Origin: Gammaproteobacteria bacterium
GTDB lineage: Bacteria; Pseudomonadota; Gammaproteobacteria; Steroidobacterales; Steroidobacteraceae
DNA length: 64,000 nt
Reading direction: 5' to 3'
NCBI GenBank assembly: GCA_027365225.1
Contig: DAHXNV010000009.1
Coordinates: 1 to 64,000 of the forward strand
This document shows, piece by piece, positions 23,510 through 33,213 of the stretch. The translations under genes were made by a program, and so were the position numbers. The first letter of the stretch is position 1. Each line of letters opens with the position of its first letter. Under the pieces are notes generated by a model. It was not told the DNA's origin, did no database searches, and worked only from the letters and a program-made list of their open reading frames with translations.

Positions 23510-24361
23510 TTGACCAGGATCCAGGGCCGACTGCAGGTCGTGGCGACGCCGATCGGCAACCTCGGGGACCTCGGCGCGCGGGCGCGCGAGGCGCTGTCGC
23601 GTGCCGACGCCGTCGTGGCCGAGGACACCCGGCGCACGCGTACGCTGTTGAGCGCGCTCGGCCTTTCCCGGCCGCTGATTTCGCTGCACACGCACAACGA
23701 GTCGCAGCGCGTGCCGCAGCTGCTCGCCCGGCTCGGCGCCGGCGAGACGCTCGCGCTGGTGAGTGATGCCGGCACTCCGCTGCTGTCGGATCCGGGCTAC
23801 GAGTTGGTGCGCGCGGCCGTCGCGGCGGACATCCCGGTCGAGGCCATTCCCGGACCGAGTGCCATCACCGCGGCCCTCGCCTGCGCGGGACTGCCGGTCA
23901 ACCGCTTCTGCTTCGAAGGGTTCGTGGCGGCCAAGGAGAGCGAGCGGCGCGAGCAGCTCGCGCGTCTGGCCGGCGAGGCGCGCACGCTGGTGTTCTTCGA
24001 GGCGCCCCATCGCATCGTGGCGATGCTGGCGGACCTCGCCGCCGCGCTCGGCCCCGAGCGGCACGCCGCCGTCGCACGCGAGCTCACCAAAACGCACGAG
24101 ACCGTCTATCGCGGCACACTCGGGGAGCTCGCCGCGCGCGCCGCGCAGGAGGCGAGCTGGCGGCGCGGCGAGTTGACCGTGGTCGTCGCCGGGGCGCCCC
24201 AGCGGGACGCGCCCGTTGACGAGGCGCTGCTGCGCCGCACGGTTCAGCTGCTGGCCCGGGAGCTTCCGCCCGGACGAGCCGCCGCGCTCGCCGCCCAGCT
24301 CACGGGGGCAAGCCGCGCCGACGCCTACGCGCTCGTGCTGCAACACGTGAAGGCACCGTGA
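23510..24361 (+). CDS. rsmI: 16S rRNA (cytidine1402-2'-O)-methyltransferase RsmI
   Basis: Methylates the 2'-O of C1402 in 16S rRNA, complementing RsmH. The 283-residue tetrapyrrole-methylase-fold protein has VVATPIGNLGDLGARAREAL, VAEDTRRTRTLL, LVSDAGTPLLSDPG, IPGPSAITAALACAG and FFEAPHRI. The start is a TTG at 23510; no ATG precedes the conserved N-terminus. It is divergent from lpoA with a 74-base gap that must hold both promoters, and convergent with rnpB. Confidence 0.96.
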   Translation: MTRIQGRLQVVATPIGNLGDLGARAREALSRADAVVAEDTRRTRTLLSALGLSRPLISLHTHNESQRVPQLLARLGAGETLALVSDAGTPLLSDPGYELVRAAVAADIPVEAIPGPSAITAALACAGLPVNRFCFEGFVAAKESERREQLARLAGEARTLVFFEAPHRIVAMLADLAAALGPERHAAVARELTKTHETVYRGTLGELAARAAQEASWRRGELTVVVAGAPQRDAPVDEALLRRTVQLLARELPPGRAAALAAQLTGASRADAYALVLQHVKAP

Positions 24362-24430
24362 CGCCCACGCGACCGGGTGGATCCCGATCGTCGGCGCTCG
24401 AGTCGGCACGAGCCCGCCGAGGCAACCGGG

Positions 24431-24462
24431 AAAACAAAAAAGGGGAGCCGGCCTGTAAGCCG
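24431..24462 (-). terminator. Intrinsic terminator of rnpB
   Basis: On the minus strand the RNA ends CCGGC-UUACAG-GCCGG followed by CUCCCC and a U-rich run, UUUUUUGUUUU (plus-strand bases 24431-24441). The hairpin is also the 3' end of RNase P RNA. On the plus strand nothing comparable serves rsmI. Confidence 0.75.
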
Positions 24463-24915
24463 GGTTCTGTCACGCGGTGAGCGCCCCCGCAAGGAGGCGG
24501 CCGCGCGAGGCAATCATTCCTCTGCGATCCACGTCGCCGTGAACCTGTAGCAGCCTACCCGGAAGCGCGCGCGGATCGGCGCTGCGAGCCCGTTGCCGGA
24601 ACCCGCTGCTCCCCTATTTGGCCTTGCTCCAGGTGGGGTTTGCCGTGCCGGTCTTGTTGCCAAGACCGCGGTGCGCTCTTACCGCACCGTTTCACCCTTG
24701 CCGTCCTCCCCCCGTGCCGCGTGAGCGGCTCGAGCGAAGGCTTGGGCGGTCTACTCTCTGTTGCACTTTCCGTGAACGGACGCCGCACACGAAGCTCGCG
24801 CTTCGCGCACCACGCCGTCCCCCAGGCGTTACCTGGCACCCTGATCCGCCGGAGCCCGGACTTTCCTCCCCCCCGCCCCAATGGGACGGGGCAGCGATTG
24901 CCCGGCCGGCTCCCC
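24442..24915 (-). ncRNA. rnpB: RNase P RNA (type A)
   Basis: Catalytic RNA that trims the 5' leader of tRNA precursors. Read on the minus strand it contains the universal segments GGAGGAAAGTCCGGGCTCC, GTGCCAGGTAACGCCTGG, AGTGCAACAGAGAGTAGAC, AAGGGTGAAACGGTGCGG, GGAGCAAGGCCAAATAGGGG, GGGTAGGCTGCT and the 3' end GACAGAACCCGGCTTACAGG. The ends pair as helix P1 (GGGGAGCCGGC with GCCGGCTCCCC), which sets the limits. At about 474 nt it is longer than the 377 nt E. coli RNA; part of the excess is an extended hairpin at 24778-24820. Confidence 0.97.
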
Positions 24916-24921
24916 GGCCCC

Positions 24922-24950
24922 TGAATACCAGAACCAGCCCGCCGGCGCAA
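24922..24950 (-). promoter_or_regulatory. rnpB promoter
   Basis: Minus-strand TTGCGC (24945-24950) and TATTCA (24922-24927) are 17 bases apart; TGG directly before the -10 makes it an extended -10 element. Initiation seven bases downstream falls on 24915, the inferred 5' end of RNase P RNA. Confidence 0.7.
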
Positions 24951-24959
24951 AGCGCCCGA

Positions 24960-25382
24960 TCATTTCACCACGCGCAGCTGCGGGCGCTTGGCGCCCGCGC
25001 CGCCCTCCTCGCCTTGCCGGGGCCCCGGGCGGGGTCCGGGCGGCTCGGGCGATTCCGGTCCACCGTCCTGATCGGGGAACATCATCCCCTCGCCCGTCTC
25101 GCGCGCGTAGACGCCCATCACGGCCGCGACCGGGAAGCGCACGTGATGGATCACGCCGGCGAAGCGGGCGTCGAACTCCACCATGTCATTGTCGATCTTC
25201 AGTCTCTGGGTGGCCGAGTAGCTCAAATTGAGGACCAGCTTGCCCTCCTGCACGTAGGGGTGCGGAATGTCCTCGCCGGCGCGCCCGGCGTCCACGATCA
25301 CGTGCGGCGTATGACCGCTGTCGGTGATCCACTGGTGCATGGCGCGCAGCAGATACGGTCGTTTGGACGGTGGCTTGAGCAT
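24960..25382 (-). CDS. sspB: ClpXP adaptor SspB
   Basis: SspB binds ssrA-tagged proteins and delivers them to ClpXP. The 140-residue protein begins KRPYLLRAMHQWITDSGHTPHVIVDA, has the substrate-groove stretch LVLNLSYSATQRL, and a low-complexity Pro/Gly/Glu linker ending AKRPQLRVVK, the C-terminal tail that docks on the ClpX zinc domain. It starts nine bases after sspA and is followed closely by rnpB on the same strand. Confidence 0.95.
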   Translation of the reverse strand: MLKPPSKRPYLLRAMHQWITDSGHTPHVIVDAGRAGEDIPHPYVQEGKLVLNLSYSATQRLKIDNDMVEFDARFAGVIHHVRFPVAAVMGVYARETGEGMMFPDQDGGPESPEPPGPRPGPRQGEEGGAGAKRPQLRVVK

Positions 25383-25391
25383 CGCGGCGCT

Positions 25392-25991
25392 CTAGCGGTG
25401 CATCGCCCGCTCGGCATCCGAGAGTGCGCGCGCGAAGGCCGGCCGCGCGAAAATCCGGCTCTGATACCTGACGATGGGCTGCGCCTTCGGCGGCAGCTCG
25501 ATCTGATAGTACGGCAACCGCCACAGCACCGGCGCGACAGTGGCATCAACCAGGGAAAACTCGTCCGAGAGAAAGAATGGCTTCAATTGAAACAGCTCGA
25601 CTCCTTGCACGATCGTATCGAGGAGGATTTTTCTCAACCTCGGTAGTTGCCTGCGGTCCTCCTCCCGCCCGATCTGAACGAGCAGACTGTACCAGTCGCG
25701 CTCGATGCGATAAAGCGCCAGGCGGAACTGCGCGCGCGTGACCGGGTCGGCGGGCATCAGGGGCGGATGCGGGAAGCGCTCATCGAGATACTCGATGATC
25801 ACTCGCGAGTCGTACAGCACCAGATCGCGGTCGACCAACGTGGGCAGGGAATGATCGGGGTTCAGATCGAGGAGGTCCTCCGGGAGGCTGCCCGGCGCGA
25901 CACTGACCACCTCCAAATCGATGTTCTTCTCGGCCAGGACGATGCGCGTCCGATGGCTCCATGCGTCCGCCGGCGCCGAGAACAGCGTCAT
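25392..25991 (-). CDS. sspA: Stringent starvation protein A (GST fold)
   Basis: RNA-polymerase-associated regulator with a glutathione-transferase fold. The 199-residue protein has the thioredoxin-like N-domain (MTLFSAPADAWSHRTRIVLAEK, LPTLVDRDLVLYDSRVIIEYL) and the helical C-domain (FFLSDEFSLVDATVAPVLWRL). I use ATG 25989-25991; the open frame upstream has no family similarity. The petABC cytochrome bc1 genes that often precede sspA are not here. Confidence 0.93.
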   Translation of the reverse strand: MTLFSAPADAWSHRTRIVLAEKNIDLEVVSVAPGSLPEDLLDLNPDHSLPTLVDRDLVLYDSRVIIEYLDERFPHPPLMPADPVTRAQFRLALYRIERDWYSLLVQIGREEDRRQLPRLRKILLDTIVQGVELFQLKPFFLSDEFSLVDATVAPVLWRLPYYQIELPPKAQPIVRYQSRIFARPAFARALSDAERAMHR

Positions 25992-26499
25992 GATGGTTCG
26001 TCTGCTCGACACTGTACCGCTCCCGCCGCCCAGCCGGCTCAACCTGCCCGATCTTACCGCTTCGGGGACCCGTGCCGAGTTGCTTCGTTCGCGGCTCGGG
26101 CGCATCGACGCGCCGCGTCCGCTCAGGGCATCTCCTGCCAGCATTCGCGCCTCAGCAGCCAGGCGAGCACGGCGGGCATGGCCGCGGACGGATAGACCCG
26201 GTTGCTTACCCCGATGGCGCGCCCCGGCGGGCGAGGACTCGGGCCATCGGCAACGCCGGCGCACTCGGTCATCGGAAGAGCCTCCCAATTTCCGCCCTCA
26301 ATTTCCGCGCGGTTTCGCCCAACGCCGGGCCGGACCGGTCTTCTTGCGCCACGCGGAGCCCCGCGCGCGGTTTCCGGCTCGTCGGAGACAGGTACATTAT
26401 ACACTTTCGCCCTCCCCCCGCGGGCCGCCCCCCGGCTCGCGGCGCCCGTGCCGATGCGCACCGGGGAACGGGCGGCAGCGAATTAGGAGGATCCACGAC
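25992..26499. other. 508-base region between sspA and degS
   Basis: No known gene is recognised here. It contains a 49-codon minus-strand ORF with a good ribosome site (26123-26272), a minus-strand TATAAT at 26396-26401 lying in a near-palindromic TACATTATAC that could serve either direction without a clear -35, and the AGGAGG of degS at 26485-26490. The rest is GC-rich sequence without repeats that I can see. Confidence 0.5.
26123..26272 (-). CDS. Candidate small ORF upstream of sspA (49 aa)
   Basis: An ATG at 26270-26272 follows GGGAGG with an eight-base spacer and opens a 49-codon frame beginning MTECAGVADGPSPRPPG and ending AVLAWLLRRECWQEMP. The C-terminal half has a short hydrophobic stretch and two Trp. 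It ends about 130 bases before sspA on the same strand, with a TATAAT some 120 bases upstream. No homologue is recognised, so the ribosome site and position are the only support. Confidence 0.33.
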   Translation of the reverse strand: MTECAGVADGPSPRPPGRAIGVSNRVYPSAAMPAVLAWLLRRECWQEMP

Positions 26500-27660
26500 A
26501 TGGCACAACGTTTGAGCCGGGCCCTGACCTTCATTGCCGGATCCGTGGTCGGCGGCCTGGCGCTGGCATTCGTGATCGTGGCGCTGCATCCGAGCCTGAT
26601 CATCCAGCCGCGGCGTGCCGCGGCGCACGCGCGCGCCGCCCAGACATCGGCGGCGCGCGGCGCGCGGCGGCGCGAGCCGCCGGTGGTCAGCTACGCCTCG
26701 GCCGTCGAGCGGGCCGCCCCGGCGGTGGTCAACATCTACACGGCGCGGCTGGTCACCGAGCAAGTCAATCCCTTTCCGCCCTTCGCGCCGTTTTCCGGTC
26801 TGTTCGGCAACCTTCTGCCCGAGTACCGCCAGCACATCGAGCGCACCCTGGGCTCGGGTGTCATCATCGACAGGCAGGGACACATCGTCACCAACTACCA
26901 CGTCATCGCCAACGCCGAGGCGATCCGCGTGCAGCTCGCCGACGGCCGCATCGCCAAGCCGCGCATCGTCGGGGTGGATCCGGACACCGACCTGGCGGTG
27001 CTGCAGATCAATCTGCCGCACCTGCCGGTCATCACGTTCGGCCATTCCAGACAGGTGCGCGTCGGCGACGTGGTGCTCGCCATCGGCGATCCTCTCGGGC
27101 TGTCGCAGACGGTGACCAACGGCATCGTCAGCGCCACGGGGCGCGAAAATTTCGGCATCTCCGCCTTCGACAATTTCATCCAGACCGACGCGCCGATCAA
27201 TTTCGGCAACTCCGGCGGCGCGCTGGTCAATTCCAACGGCCAGCTAATCGGCATCAACACGGCGATCGTCGCCAAGAGCCTCGGGGTGGAGGGCATCGGC
27301 TTCGCCATCCCGGTCGACATCGTGCGCGGGGTGGTGCACGACATCATCAAATACGGCAAGGTCATCCGCGGCTGGATCGGCATCGTTCCCGAGGACATCT
27401 CCACCACCGAGGCGCACCAGGTCGGGCTCGCTCGCGGCGGCGTGGTGATCGCCAACATGTACGTGGACAGTCCCGCGCAGCAGGCGGGACTGAAGGCCGG
27501 GGACCTCTTGCTCGACCTCGACGGCAAGCCGGTGCGCTCGGCCGAGCAGGCGCGCGTGGAAATCGCCAGTCGCAAGCCGGGCTCGAGGCTCGCCGTGCGC
27601 GTGCTGCGCGGCACGCGCACGCTCAACGTGACGGTACAGGTGAAGCAGCAGCCCAAGTGA
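26500..27660 (+). CDS. Membrane-anchored serine protease DegS/AlgW type
   Basis: HtrA-family periplasmic protease. The 386-residue protein has an N-terminal membrane anchor (about residues 8-28), a trypsin-like domain with H134 (TNYHVIA), D164 (DPDTDLAVL) and S238 (FGNSGGAL), and a single C-terminal PDZ domain ending VRVLRGTRTLNVTV. One PDZ plus an uncleaved anchor marks DegS/AlgW rather than DegP. That type cuts the anti-sigma-E factor RseA/MucA when its PDZ binds misfolded porin ends. The ATG at 26500 has AGGAGG nine bases upstream. pgl follows after 58 bases. Confidence 0.92.
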   Translation: MAQRLSRALTFIAGSVVGGLALAFVIVALHPSLIIQPRRAAAHARAAQTSAARGARRREPPVVSYASAVERAAPAVVNIYTARLVTEQVNPFPPFAPFSGLFGNLLPEYRQHIERTLGSGVIIDRQGHIVTNYHVIANAEAIRVQLADGRIAKPRIVGVDPDTDLAVLQINLPHLPVITFGHSRQVRVGDVVLAIGDPLGLSQTVTNGIVSATGRENFGISAFDNFIQTDAPINFGNSGGALVNSNGQLIGINTAIVAKSLGVEGIGFAIPVDIVRGVVHDIIKYGKVIRGWIGIVPEDISTTEAHQVGLARGGVVIANMYVDSPAQQAGLKAGDLLLDLDGKPVRSAEQARVEIASRKPGSRLAVRVLRGTRTLNVTVQVKQQPK

Positions 27661-27718
27661 TGAGCGCACCGGACATTGCGCTACCATTGGCACGCACCCC
27701 GATCACGCAGGACCCGGC

Positions 27719-28426
27719 ATGCAGAAGATTCACATCCGTAGATTCGCGACCCGCGCCGAACTCGACAGTGCGCTCGCCGCGCGGCTCGAGCAGGCGATCC
27801 TGGCCGCCGCGCAGTCCCCCGCGGCCATCATGCTCTCCGGCGGCCATACGCCGCTGCCGGCGTACCGGCAGCTCGCCGCACGCCTGCGGCCCCTCGACGC
27901 CCGCCAGCGCGCGCACCTGCACGTACTGTTCTCCGACGATCGCTACGTCCCGCGGGATTCCGAGGCGAGCAACTACCACGCCTCGCGGCCGCTGCTCGAT
28001 GCCCTCGCCCTGCCCGAGGCACAGGTGCTGCGGGTGCGCACCGAGCTGCCGCTCGAGCAGGCCGCGCTCGATTACCAGACGCGGCTGCGCGCGCTGTTGG
28101 ATCAGAGCGTGCCGGTCACGCTCGGCATGCTCGGTGTCGGGGCCGATGGCCACACCGCCTCGCTGTTCCGGCCCGATGATCTGGCCCGTGCGCGCGGTCG
28201 GCTCGCCATCGCGGTGAGCCGGCCGGACGGTCTCTCGGGCATCAGCGTGACGCCGGAGTTCCTCGCGCACGTTCCCGAGCCGTTCTTCGTCGTGGCCGGC
28301 ACGGGCAAGGAGGCGGCGCTCGCGGGACTCGAGCGCGAAGACCCCGGGGTGGTCGCGGTCCAAGCCGTGCAGGGCTGCGCGCGCGCCGAACTCTGGGTGG
28401 AGCGAGCGGCCGAGGGCGGTACCTGA
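27719..28426 (+). CDS. pgl: 6-phosphogluconolactonase
   Basis: Hydrolyses 6-phosphogluconolactone in the oxidative pentose phosphate pathway. The 235-residue DevB-type protein has IMLSGGHTPLPAYRQL, the active-site FSDDRYVPRDSEASNYH and LGVGADGHTASLFRPDD, all intact. The ATG at 27719 is canonical. gnd lies 1.8 kb downstream on the opposite strand; zwf is not in the window. Confidence 0.93.
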   Translation: MQKIHIRRFATRAELDSALAARLEQAILAAAQSPAAIMLSGGHTPLPAYRQLAARLRPLDARQRAHLHVLFSDDRYVPRDSEASNYHASRPLLDALALPEAQVLRVRTELPLEQAALDYQTRLRALLDQSVPVTLGMLGVGADGHTASLFRPDDLARARGRLAIAVSRPDGLSGISVTPEFLAHVPEPFFVVAGTGKEAALAGLEREDPGVVAVQAVQGCARAELWVERAAEGGT

Positions 28427-28700
28427 TCCCCGGCCCGGCGCGCGCCGGCGAAACTCCTTGCCGCCGCGCGCCGGGCGTCAGTTCGCCGACCACGACCATC
28501 GTGATCGTGTCGGCCGGGTAGACCGGCCCGCAAGATGGCCCGCGGGGCCGCGCGAATCGATTACAATCGCGCCGGCGCCGCTGGACGGCCCGACCGCAAG
28601 AGCACGCGCGCATCGAAGCATGGTCCATGGCGCGCATGCGGCCTGCGGGCGCGCAGCGGCCGATGCGCGCCATGCGTTCCCATCAAACAGGAGACGGACG
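28427..28700. other. 274-base gap before the SPFH gene
   Basis: The gap contains GC-rich palindromic stretches just after pgl (GGCGCGCGCC near 28440 and GCGCGCCGGGC near 28470) and a plus-strand TACAAT at 28562-28567 that could be a -10 without a good -35. The AGGAG for the next gene is at 28689-28693. No gene is recognised. Confidence 0.35.
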
Positions 28701-29555
28701 ATGGCATTGACCCGACAAGTTGTCTCGACGCTCAACAACGACGGCACGGACGTGATGGGGCCGAACGTCCTGGCGTTCCACTACCCCGACGAGAACCTGG
28801 TATCCGGCAGTCTGCTCACCGTCGAGGCCAATCACTTCGCGGTGCTGAAGTCGCGCGGCGCGGTGCTCGGGGTGTATGACACCGGCCAGTACCCCATCCA
28901 GACCCCCGACAAGCCGCTGCTCGGCAGCATCGTGACGGGATTCTTCGGCGGCCAGTCCCCGTGGCAGTACGAGGTTCTGTACGTCAATCGGGCCAAGCTC
29001 CTGGTGCGCAACACCGGCATCGGCACCTCGGCGGAAATGGCCGAGATGGCCTATCAGGTCGAGTACTACGTGCACGTCGACAGCAAGGACGATGCGCTGA
29101 AGCTGATCACGCACATGCCGTTCGCGAAGCACTTCATCGGCACCGACGAGGTGGCGAGCTACGCCGGTCCCGTGGTCGAGCAGGCGATCAATCAGGTCAT
29201 CCAGGTCACGCCGATGGAGAAGATCAACGAGCACATCCACGAGATCGTGGAGCTCGTCAAGGAGCATCTCGGCAGCTTCCTCGGTGTGTACGGCGTCACG
29301 CTCAACGACGCCAAGGTGCTGATCCTGCCCAAGGACGAGCGCATGCGCGAACTGATCTCGCTGCGCGCCTTCGGCCTCTCCGGACTCGACGCCGTGCGCT
29401 ACTACGTGGCGCTGAAAATGGCCGAGAAGGGCCTGGTGTCGGCGCCGAACGTGGCCGTCGGCGAGCCGTTCTTCATCGGCGGCGCGACCATGGGCACCTT
29501 CCCCGTCACCAACGCCCTGCAGCCGGCCGGTCCCGGGCCGGCAGCCGGCAAATAG
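28701..29555 (+). CDS. SPFH-domain protein (COG4260-like)
   Basis: The 284-residue protein is an SPFH/band-7-type protein related to the group annotated as virion-core-like or YdjI. Visible pieces are LLTVEANHFAVLKSRGAVLGVYDTG, YEVLYVNRAKLLVRNTGIGTSAEMAEMAYQVEYYVHV, the helical KINEHIHEIVELVKEHLGSFL and VTLNDAKVLILPKDERM. It has no N-terminal membrane segment and ends in a short Gly/Pro tail. SPFH proteins form oligomeric scaffolds, often at membranes; the substrate here is unknown. The ATG has CAGGAG seven bases upstream. The next gene follows after 43 bases and is probably its partner. Confidence 0.8.
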   Translation: MALTRQVVSTLNNDGTDVMGPNVLAFHYPDENLVSGSLLTVEANHFAVLKSRGAVLGVYDTGQYPIQTPDKPLLGSIVTGFFGGQSPWQYEVLYVNRAKLLVRNTGIGTSAEMAEMAYQVEYYVHVDSKDDALKLITHMPFAKHFIGTDEVASYAGPVVEQAINQVIQVTPMEKINEHIHEIVELVKEHLGSFLGVYGVTLNDAKVLILPKDERMRELISLRAFGLSGLDAVRYYVALKMAEKGLVSAPNVAVGEPFFIGGATMGTFPVTNALQPAGPGPAAGK

Positions 29556-29598
29556 CCACTGCGGGCGTGCCGGCCGCCACGCCCGCGGGAGACGCACC

Positions 29599-30162
29599 GT
29601 GGAGCTGAAAACCGCCCCCAACCCGATCGATTCGGCCGGCCCGGTCAAACAGGTTCTCTCCAACCTGTTCTATGGCTGGGGATACAACTTCTACCGGCGC
29701 GAGAATCAGCTGCGCGCCGACGACCTGCTGATCCGCAGCAAGCTGAGCGCCCTGCTCGGGGAGTGCCGCAAGCACGCCCGGGAACTCGAAGCGAGCTTCC
29801 GCCGCGAGCACCTGCCCGCCCCGACCCGGGAGCATCCCTTCGCCGATCCGGCCGCGCTCGCCAGCGCGCAGTCGCTGCAGCGGGCCGCGCAACAGATCGA
29901 GTCACTCGAGACCATGATCCGCACCGCGCCGGTACCCGAGATGGACCGCATCCATCAACGGCATCGCATCGAAGGCACGACGCTCGAGCAGTTGGCCGAT
30001 GTCGACGGCCAGCTGGTGCTGGCGGTGGTGGCGCTGCGCGATGCGGTGGTGGCGCTGCAGGACGGCGCCACGGCGGCCACCGAGCTCAACCGCCTGCTCG
30101 TCTCGAGCGCGGTCCGCGCCTTGTGGGAGCAGCGCGAGCGGATCCTCTCGGCCCTCGGATAG
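29599..30162 (+). CDS. Uncharacterised helical protein paired with the SPFH gene
   Basis: The 187-residue product starts with GTG after GGGAGA. Its N-terminus (NLFYGWGYNFYRRENQLRADDLLIRSKL) is aromatic and amphipathic; the rest is almost entirely helical with heptad-like stretches (SLQRAAQQIESLETMI, QLVLAVVALRDAVVALQDGA). No signal peptide, membrane helix or catalytic motif is visible. Close spacing and shared strand suggest it works with the SPFH protein. I do not recognise a named family. Confidence 0.75.
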   Translation: MELKTAPNPIDSAGPVKQVLSNLFYGWGYNFYRRENQLRADDLLIRSKLSALLGECRKHARELEASFRREHLPAPTREHPFADPAALASAQSLQRAAQQIESLETMIRTAPVPEMDRIHQRHRIEGTTLEQLADVDGQLVLAVVALRDAVVALQDGATAATELNRLLVSSAVRALWEQRERILSALG

Positions 30163-30244
30163 CGGCCGACAAGCCGCACTGGCCATCCACGGCGGCAAGG
30201 CACCCGGCCCTCGCGTCCCGCTCGGGCGCTCGCCGCTGCGCGGC

Positions 30245-31324
30245 TTACCCCTTGCGCTCGCCTTGGCCGCCGAAGCCGAGCCGCATCGCCCCGAACGCCT
30301 TGTCGGCGAATTCCCCGTTGCCGCGCGAGGCGAAACGGGCATACAGCGCCGCGCTCAACACATGCGCCGGCACCCCCATCTCGATGGCGGCCTGCACGGC
30401 CCAGCGCTCCTCGCCCGAGTCGGGCACTTGACCGCTGTAGCCCGACAGCGAGGGATCGTCGGCCAACGCCCGGGCCATCAGATCCAACAGTTTCGATGAG
30501 ACGATGCTGCCGTGCCGCCACACCTCGGTGATGGCGGCGGTGTCGAGCCGGTACTGGAACAGCCGCGGATGATCGAGCGGCGCGCTGTTGGCGTCGGCGG
30601 ACTTGCGCGACTCGCACAGGCCGGCGTCGGCGTTTTGCAGCACGCTGAGACCTTCGGCGTACGCGGCCATCACGCCGTACTCGATGCCGTTCAGTACCAT
30701 CTTGACGAAGTGGCCGGCGCCGCTCGGGCCGCAGTACAGATAACCCATGGACGCCATCGCCAGGGCATCCTCATTCGCGGCGCCGTGCCGCTGCCCGGCC
30801 CTCGGCGCCGAGCCTGCGGCCCGCGCGGGTCGTGGCGCCGCGCGCCGTTCCGCGACCCGCCCGCCGGGGGAGAGCGTGCCGAAGATCGGCTCGAGCGTCT
30901 CGAAGGTATCGAGGTCACCGCCGACCATCAGGCAGTACCCCTGCACGACCCCGAGGACACCGCGACTGGTGCCGACATCGAGATAGTGGACACCGTCGGC
31001 ACGCAGCGCATCGGCGCGGCGGATGTCGTCGGAATAATGCGAGTTGCCGCCATCGACGAGGATGTCGCCCGCGGCGAGCTGCGAGCTCAAATGACCGATC
31101 ACCTCGTCCACCGCGCTGGCCGGTACCATGATCCAGATGGTGCGCGGGGCCGGCAAGCGCTCGACCAGATCCGCGGTGGAGGAAGCGCCGATTGCGCCCA
31201 CCGCCGCGGCGGCACGCACGGCCTTGACGGATTTGTCATACGCCACGCACTCATGACCGTCCTCGATCAGACGGCGCACCATGTACGCGCCCATGCCCCC
31301 AAGCCCAATCATGCCGATTCGCAT
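30245..31324 (-). CDS. gnd: 6-phosphogluconate dehydrogenase, GndA/YqeC type, with altered active site
   Basis: Oxidative decarboxylase of the pentose phosphate pathway, short (about 300-360 residue) type. The 359-residue protein has the dinucleotide fold MRIGMIGLGGMGAYMVRRL, ILVDGGNSHYSDDIRRA and the C-terminal SDSGE-like PDSGEERW. Two substrate-site positions differ from the family: the SGG triad reads S120-R121-G122 (GTSRGVLG) and the KxxHN motif reads K208-M-V-L211-N212. K208 and E215 are kept. Residues about 153-192 form an Ala/Arg-rich segment longer than normal. Activity is therefore uncertain. It is convergent with the SPFH pair. Confidence 0.85.
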   Translation of the reverse strand: MRIGMIGLGGMGAYMVRRLIEDGHECVAYDKSVKAVRAAAAVGAIGASSTADLVERLPAPRTIWIMVPASAVDEVIGHLSSQLAAGDILVDGGNSHYSDDIRRADALRADGVHYLDVGTSRGVLGVVQGYCLMVGGDLDTFETLEPIFGTLSPGGRVAERRAAPRPARAAGSAPRAGQRHGAANEDALAMASMGYLYCGPSGAGHFVKMVLNGIEYGVMAAYAEGLSVLQNADAGLCESRKSADANSAPLDHPRLFQYRLDTAAITEVWRHGSIVSSKLLDLMARALADDPSLSGYSGQVPDSGEERWAVQAAIEMGVPAHVLSAALYARFASRGNGEFADKAFGAMRLGFGGQGERKG

Positions 31325-31444
31325 CGTATCCCCCTCGAGTCTTCAGTCTACGCTCAGCCGCCGGTGCCGCGGCAACGGCCGCGGGCGGCCGCCGGTGCCG
31401 GACGATCGCGCTCGGTACCTCATGCGCACCACCGGCTCCCCATG

Positions 31445-32939
<1,495 letters not shown>

Positions 32940-33213
32940 TGCAGCATATTACCCTGAACGACTCGCCGGACGCGGCATGGCCACCTCGGAGCAGGCTCCG
33001 TCGGGCGGCGGGCCCCGTCACCCACGCCGGTCTGCGGCTGTGCCGCCGCCTTGCACGGTGTCGGACACGCCCCGCCGGTGCGCGGCGCGGTCCGCACGTC
33101 CCCGTTCACCCCATGCGCAGGTTCTTGGGACACGAACCGGGCCTGCGCGAGCACCGCGCGAACGGGCGCCGAGAACACCGGGAGAGCGCCATGGAATTGC
33201 TACAATTCCCAGG
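32940..33213. other. 274-base divergent gap between ibaG and kdsD
   Basis: This is where mlaFEDCB would sit in the classical arrangement, but no mla coding sequence is recognisable in any frame. A TACAAT at 33201-33206 could be a plus-strand -10; initiation about seven bases on would coincide with the kdsD ATG, implying a leaderless or nearly leaderless message. No -35 is clear. Confidence 0.35.

Noticed and set aside
28430-28530. Minus-strand peptide with TITMVVVGELTP, reminiscent of an M16 peptidase segment
   Set aside because: Only about 15 suggestive residues in a low-complexity GC-rich context; no flanking M16 features, so chance resemblance is likelier than a gene fossil.
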